DNA of 64,000 nucleotides from Actinomycetota bacterium (GTDB taxonomy: Bacteria > Actinomycetota > Actinomycetes > Actinomycetales > Microbacteriaceae). The notes under the pieces are model-generated. The model did not search any database. It worked only from the letters and a program-made list of their open reading frames with translations, and was not told where the DNA came from. Shown piece by piece: positions 61,985 through 64,000 of the stretch; position 1 is the first letter of the stretch, and the number at the start of each line of letters is the position of its first letter. The stretch is taken from positions 1 to 64,000 of the forward strand of contig JAAFHT010000003.1 of assembly GCA_013297625.1 (NCBI GenBank), written 5' to 3'. Made by a program: the position numbers and the translations under genes.

Positions 61985-62650
61985 GTGAACGCGACCGACG
62001 ATCCGTTCCGCGCGGTTCACCGCGCGCATCGTCGGGTTGTCTGGGCGCGCACTTTCGGTGCGGCCGCGATCGTTGCCATCGGTGTGAGCCTGGTTTCGCT
62101 GGCGGATGCTGCGCCGGTGTCGAGCGATACTGTGGCCGCGGCATCCACCCCCGGGGTCTTGGTCGCGCCAGGGCCGCATGCATCGTCAGCGCCCGCGCCA
62201 GCTGCGGTCGATGAGGTGCCCGCTTTCGCGCCGTTGCCCGAGGCTCCGGCGGCCGCGATAGCGGAACCCGCTGCACCGCTCGAGCCTGCCGCGGCTCTTC
62301 TCGACGGCGGCCCATGGCAGATCACGATTGACACCGTCGGGTACCAAGCCGAGATCGACGCGTGCTTGTGGGTGCGCATGAACCTTGGCGGCCCGGCGCC
62401 GATCGTCGGAGCCCACAACTACTGTGGCGGCGGAATCGTGCTCGACATGATGATCGGTGAGACCGTCACGCTCGCGGGCACCGAACTGGATGGTACGTAC
62501 GTCGTGACGGAGGCCCGCGACGCGCGAGTCGGAGAATCCGCCCGCGGGGCAACCGCAGGCATGGCGGCCGACGTGATTCTGCAGACCTGTTATTGGGATA
62601 GTGACGGCCGACTACGGCTCGTGGGGCTCACCCCGGCCGCGGCGAACTAG
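61985..62650 (+). CDS. Minimal sortase-like protein with retained His/Cys/Arg
   Basis: 221 residues. A helix (WARTFGAAAIVAIGVSLVSL), an Ala/Pro-rich linker to about residue 105, then a short domain of about 110 residues: GPWQITIDTVGYQAEIDACL, PAPIVGAHNYCGGGIVLDMM, GETVTLAGTELDGTYVVTEA and VILQTCYWDSDGRLRLVGLT. H144 in GAHN, C202 in LQTC and R209 or R211 stand where sortases have catalytic His, Cys and Arg. It is shorter than classical sortases and could be a divergent sortase. Two further Cys (C127, C147) may pair. Starts three bases after pstB. Convergent with the gene at 62647 (four-base overlap). Confidence 0.72.
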   Translation: MNATDDPFRAVHRAHRRVVWARTFGAAAIVAIGVSLVSLADAAPVSSDTVAAASTPGVLVAPGPHASSAPAPAAVDEVPAFAPLPEAPAAAIAEPAAPLEPAAALLDGGPWQITIDTVGYQAEIDACLWVRMNLGGPAPIVGAHNYCGGGIVLDMMIGETVTLAGTELDGTYVVTEARDARVGESARGATAGMAADVILQTCYWDSDGRLRLVGLTPAAAN

Positions 62651-63492
62651 GGGTTGCAGTAGTCGCACCACATCGGGTCGGCCCCGGCGCTCGCGTCGCG
62701 CAGTCGTGTGGCGCGGTGACCACAGCTCGGGCAACCGTCGACGTCGGCGAGAGTCATGTCGGTCGCGAGGCCACAGTCGCGGCAGGGCATCCCGGGCAGT
62801 CGCTCGACGACCCAGAATCCGGGGCCCTCGCACTCGGGGCACGTCGAGGCGAGCTTCGCCGCGAGGTCGGCGGCGGCCTCGGCGATGCGCGCCATGCGGC
62901 GAGGGTTGCGGTGGGCCCGCAAGTCGAGCTCGACGAACACCGAACCCGTGGCCGATTCGGCCTGGGCGGCGGCGAAGGCCTCGCTGAGGGCATCCGTCGT
63001 CGTGATGTCCTTTCGCACGCGGGGGTCGTCGGGGTTGTCTGGCCGCACGACGAAGCCATGATCGACAAAGCTCTCACGCTCGGCGAAGGCCGATGCTTCG
63101 GCAAACGACGAGGTCAGCAGGTGCGCGTAGGGGGCGGGGCCGTCGGCGACACCGACAACCTCAATGCCGCGCGCGCGGTCGACGAGCACGATGAGCTCGA
63201 CGTTACGGTCGACGAACCCGAGCATCGGGTGCCGGTCGACCGAGCCCTCGCTGCCGAGGCCGACGTCGGCACCGCTTAGCTCGATAGCCAGCTCTGCTTT
63301 GCGCCTGGCCGCCTCAAGCTGGCTGCCGGCGCGCGGCACCTCGCGCGTGAAGGTGCCGAGGGTGTCGGTGTCGAAGCCGAGGGCGCGCTCGACGGTGCAG
63401 CCGAGCGCGCCCTCGAGCGCAGGCGCAATGACCCGCTCTTTGCCGTGTTGCGTGAGCAGTGCGAAGCGCCGACCCCGATACTCGTCACTCAC
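62647..63492 (-). CDS. DUF6671-type protein with zinc ribbons
   Basis: 281 residues. The N-terminal domain (YRGRRFALLTQHGKERVIAP, then DTLGTFTREVPRAGSQLEAA and GADVGLGSEGSVDRHPMLGF) is the DUF6671 pattern, which recalls XTP/ITPase-like folds. The C-terminus has Cys pairs for zinc: CPECEGPGFW, MPCRDCGL, GCPSCGHR and WCDYC. Function unknown. It ends four bases inside the convergent sortase-like gene. Confidence 0.8.
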   Translation of the reverse strand: MSDEYRGRRFALLTQHGKERVIAPALEGALGCTVERALGFDTDTLGTFTREVPRAGSQLEAARRKAELAIELSGADVGLGSEGSVDRHPMLGFVDRNVELIVLVDRARGIEVVGVADGPAPYAHLLTSSFAEASAFAERESFVDHGFVVRPDNPDDPRVRKDITTTDALSEAFAAAQAESATGSVFVELDLRAHRNPRRMARIAEAAADLAAKLASTCPECEGPGFWVVERLPGMPCRDCGLATDMTLADVDGCPSCGHRATRLRDASAGADPMWCDYCNP

Positions 63493-63517
63493 CGGTCACC
63501 GCCAACCAATTGCCGGG

Positions 63518-64000
63518 CTAGCCCAGAACGAGTTCGCGAATCGCCGCTTCGAACACCTCGTGGTGAGCATCAACGTCGGCGCGCGTCGTCATGGGCGCCA
63601 TGAGCGCCATGTTGTGGAACGGCGTGAGCATGATGCCGCGGTTGACGAGGAAGAGGTGCAAGAAGTCTTCGAGCTCGCCGTCGGCCGCCTCAGCCGCGAG
63701 GGTGCCGTTGATCGGGTAGGGCCGCGCGAAGCGGTACTCGGCGCGTGCCCCGAGCTGGTTGATCGCCCACGGCAGGTCGTAGCGATCGAAGAGCTCATTG
63801 ACGCCGTCGGTGAAGTACGTCGCGGTGTCGATCATGTGCGCGAAGGCCTCATCGGTGAGCACGTGCTCGAGCGTCGCGCGCATGGCCGCGACCGAGAGCG
63901 GGTTGCCCGCGAGGGTGCCGCCGACGCCGCCCATGTCGACGAGGTCGAGGTCGGTGCGGGCGAGCGCGCGCTCGGCGAACTCGGCCGACAGCCCGTAGGC
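63518..64000 (-). CDS. Class III aminotransferase, partial (5' part outside window)
   Basis: The visible C-terminal 160 residues run to the stop at 63518 and continue past the edge. GGTLAGNPLSVAAMRATLEH is the conserved GTxxGNP segment after the PLP lysine in glutamate-1-semialdehyde-type aminotransferases; ELEDFLHLFLVNRGIMLTPF and HNMALMAPMTTRADVDAHHE are the C-terminal domain. The PLP lysine lies outside the window, so the exact enzyme cannot be set. An ATG at 63934 is internal, not the start. Confidence 0.85.
   Translation of the reverse strand, partial: AYGLSAEFAERALARTDLDLVDMGGVGGTLAGNPLSVAAMRATLEHVLTDEAFAHMIDTATYFTDGVNELFDRYDLPWAINQLGARAEYRFARPYPINGTLAAEAADGELEDFLHLFLVNRGIMLTPFHNMALMAPMTTRADVDAHHEVFEAAIRELVLG

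Overview
The window is GC-rich, gene-dense actinobacterial chromosome. Gene content, synteny (rsmI/pmt, metG-tatD-rsmA, ispE, tRNA-Gln followed by glmU-prs) and codon use point to the family Microbacteriaceae; genus and species cannot be told from sequence alone. Most genes are housekeeping. Many first genes of transcription units carry a -10 hexamer of the form TANNNT only 6-7 bases before the start codon, so leaderless mRNAs look common.

Region 1 (1-4.8 kb): end of an MFS exporter gene, then a class I ribonucleotide reductase operon. Its control region holds an inverted pair of DnaA boxes, two NrdR-like boxes 32 bases apart and a leader hairpin with a T tract. The small subunit has Phe in place of the radical Tyr and an all-Glu ligand set, as in the class Ic (Chlamydia-type) enzymes. 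The large subunit lacks its usual cysteine tail; a 35-codon ORF just downstream, with its own ribosome site, ends in CESCQ.

Region 2 (4.8-13 kb, accessory): an amidohydrolase, a Phd/PIN toxin-antitoxin pair with a perfect operator, a three-gene ABC exporter of MacAB type, and a family of three related lipoprotein genes. One has a frameshift in a C tract, one has three in-frame stops, and one is intact behind a small secreted protein. A copy of the last ~50 bp of hrpA lies 1.3 kb from the real hrpA end and brackets this last pair.

Region 3 (13-28 kb): hrpA; an ArsR-type regulator with a large dyad operator; a GntR-prpD-prpB-prpC operon for the 2-methylcitrate cycle (propionate use); an aldo/keto reductase; a metallo-hydrolase; metY with a CoA-binding protein; a DUF418 membrane protein.

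Region 4 (28-47 kb): protein O-mannosyltransferase, rsmI, two lipoproteins, metG, tatD, rsmA, a BASS-type membrane protein, a small P-loop kinase, rlmC, ispE, lspA, an ABC-F protein, a MarR regulator, tRNA-Gln, L-serine dehydratase, glmU, prs.

Region 5 (48-62.7 kb) is the most unusual part. The phosphate ABC transporter genes pstC-pstA-pstS and pstB are separated by about 8 kb of co-directional genes: a very large PstS-like protein, a third PstS-like protein, an Ig/WxL-like secreted protein, a DUF916 (WxL-interacting) membrane protein, a small anchored surface protein and a sortase-fold protein whose catalytic His, Cys and Arg are all replaced. A second, tiny sortase-like protein that keeps a His/Cys/Arg set follows pstB. 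The tight packing suggests one system joining phosphate capture to a cell-surface assembly.

The window ends with a zinc-ribbon DUF6671-type protein and the 3' part of a class III aminotransferase.
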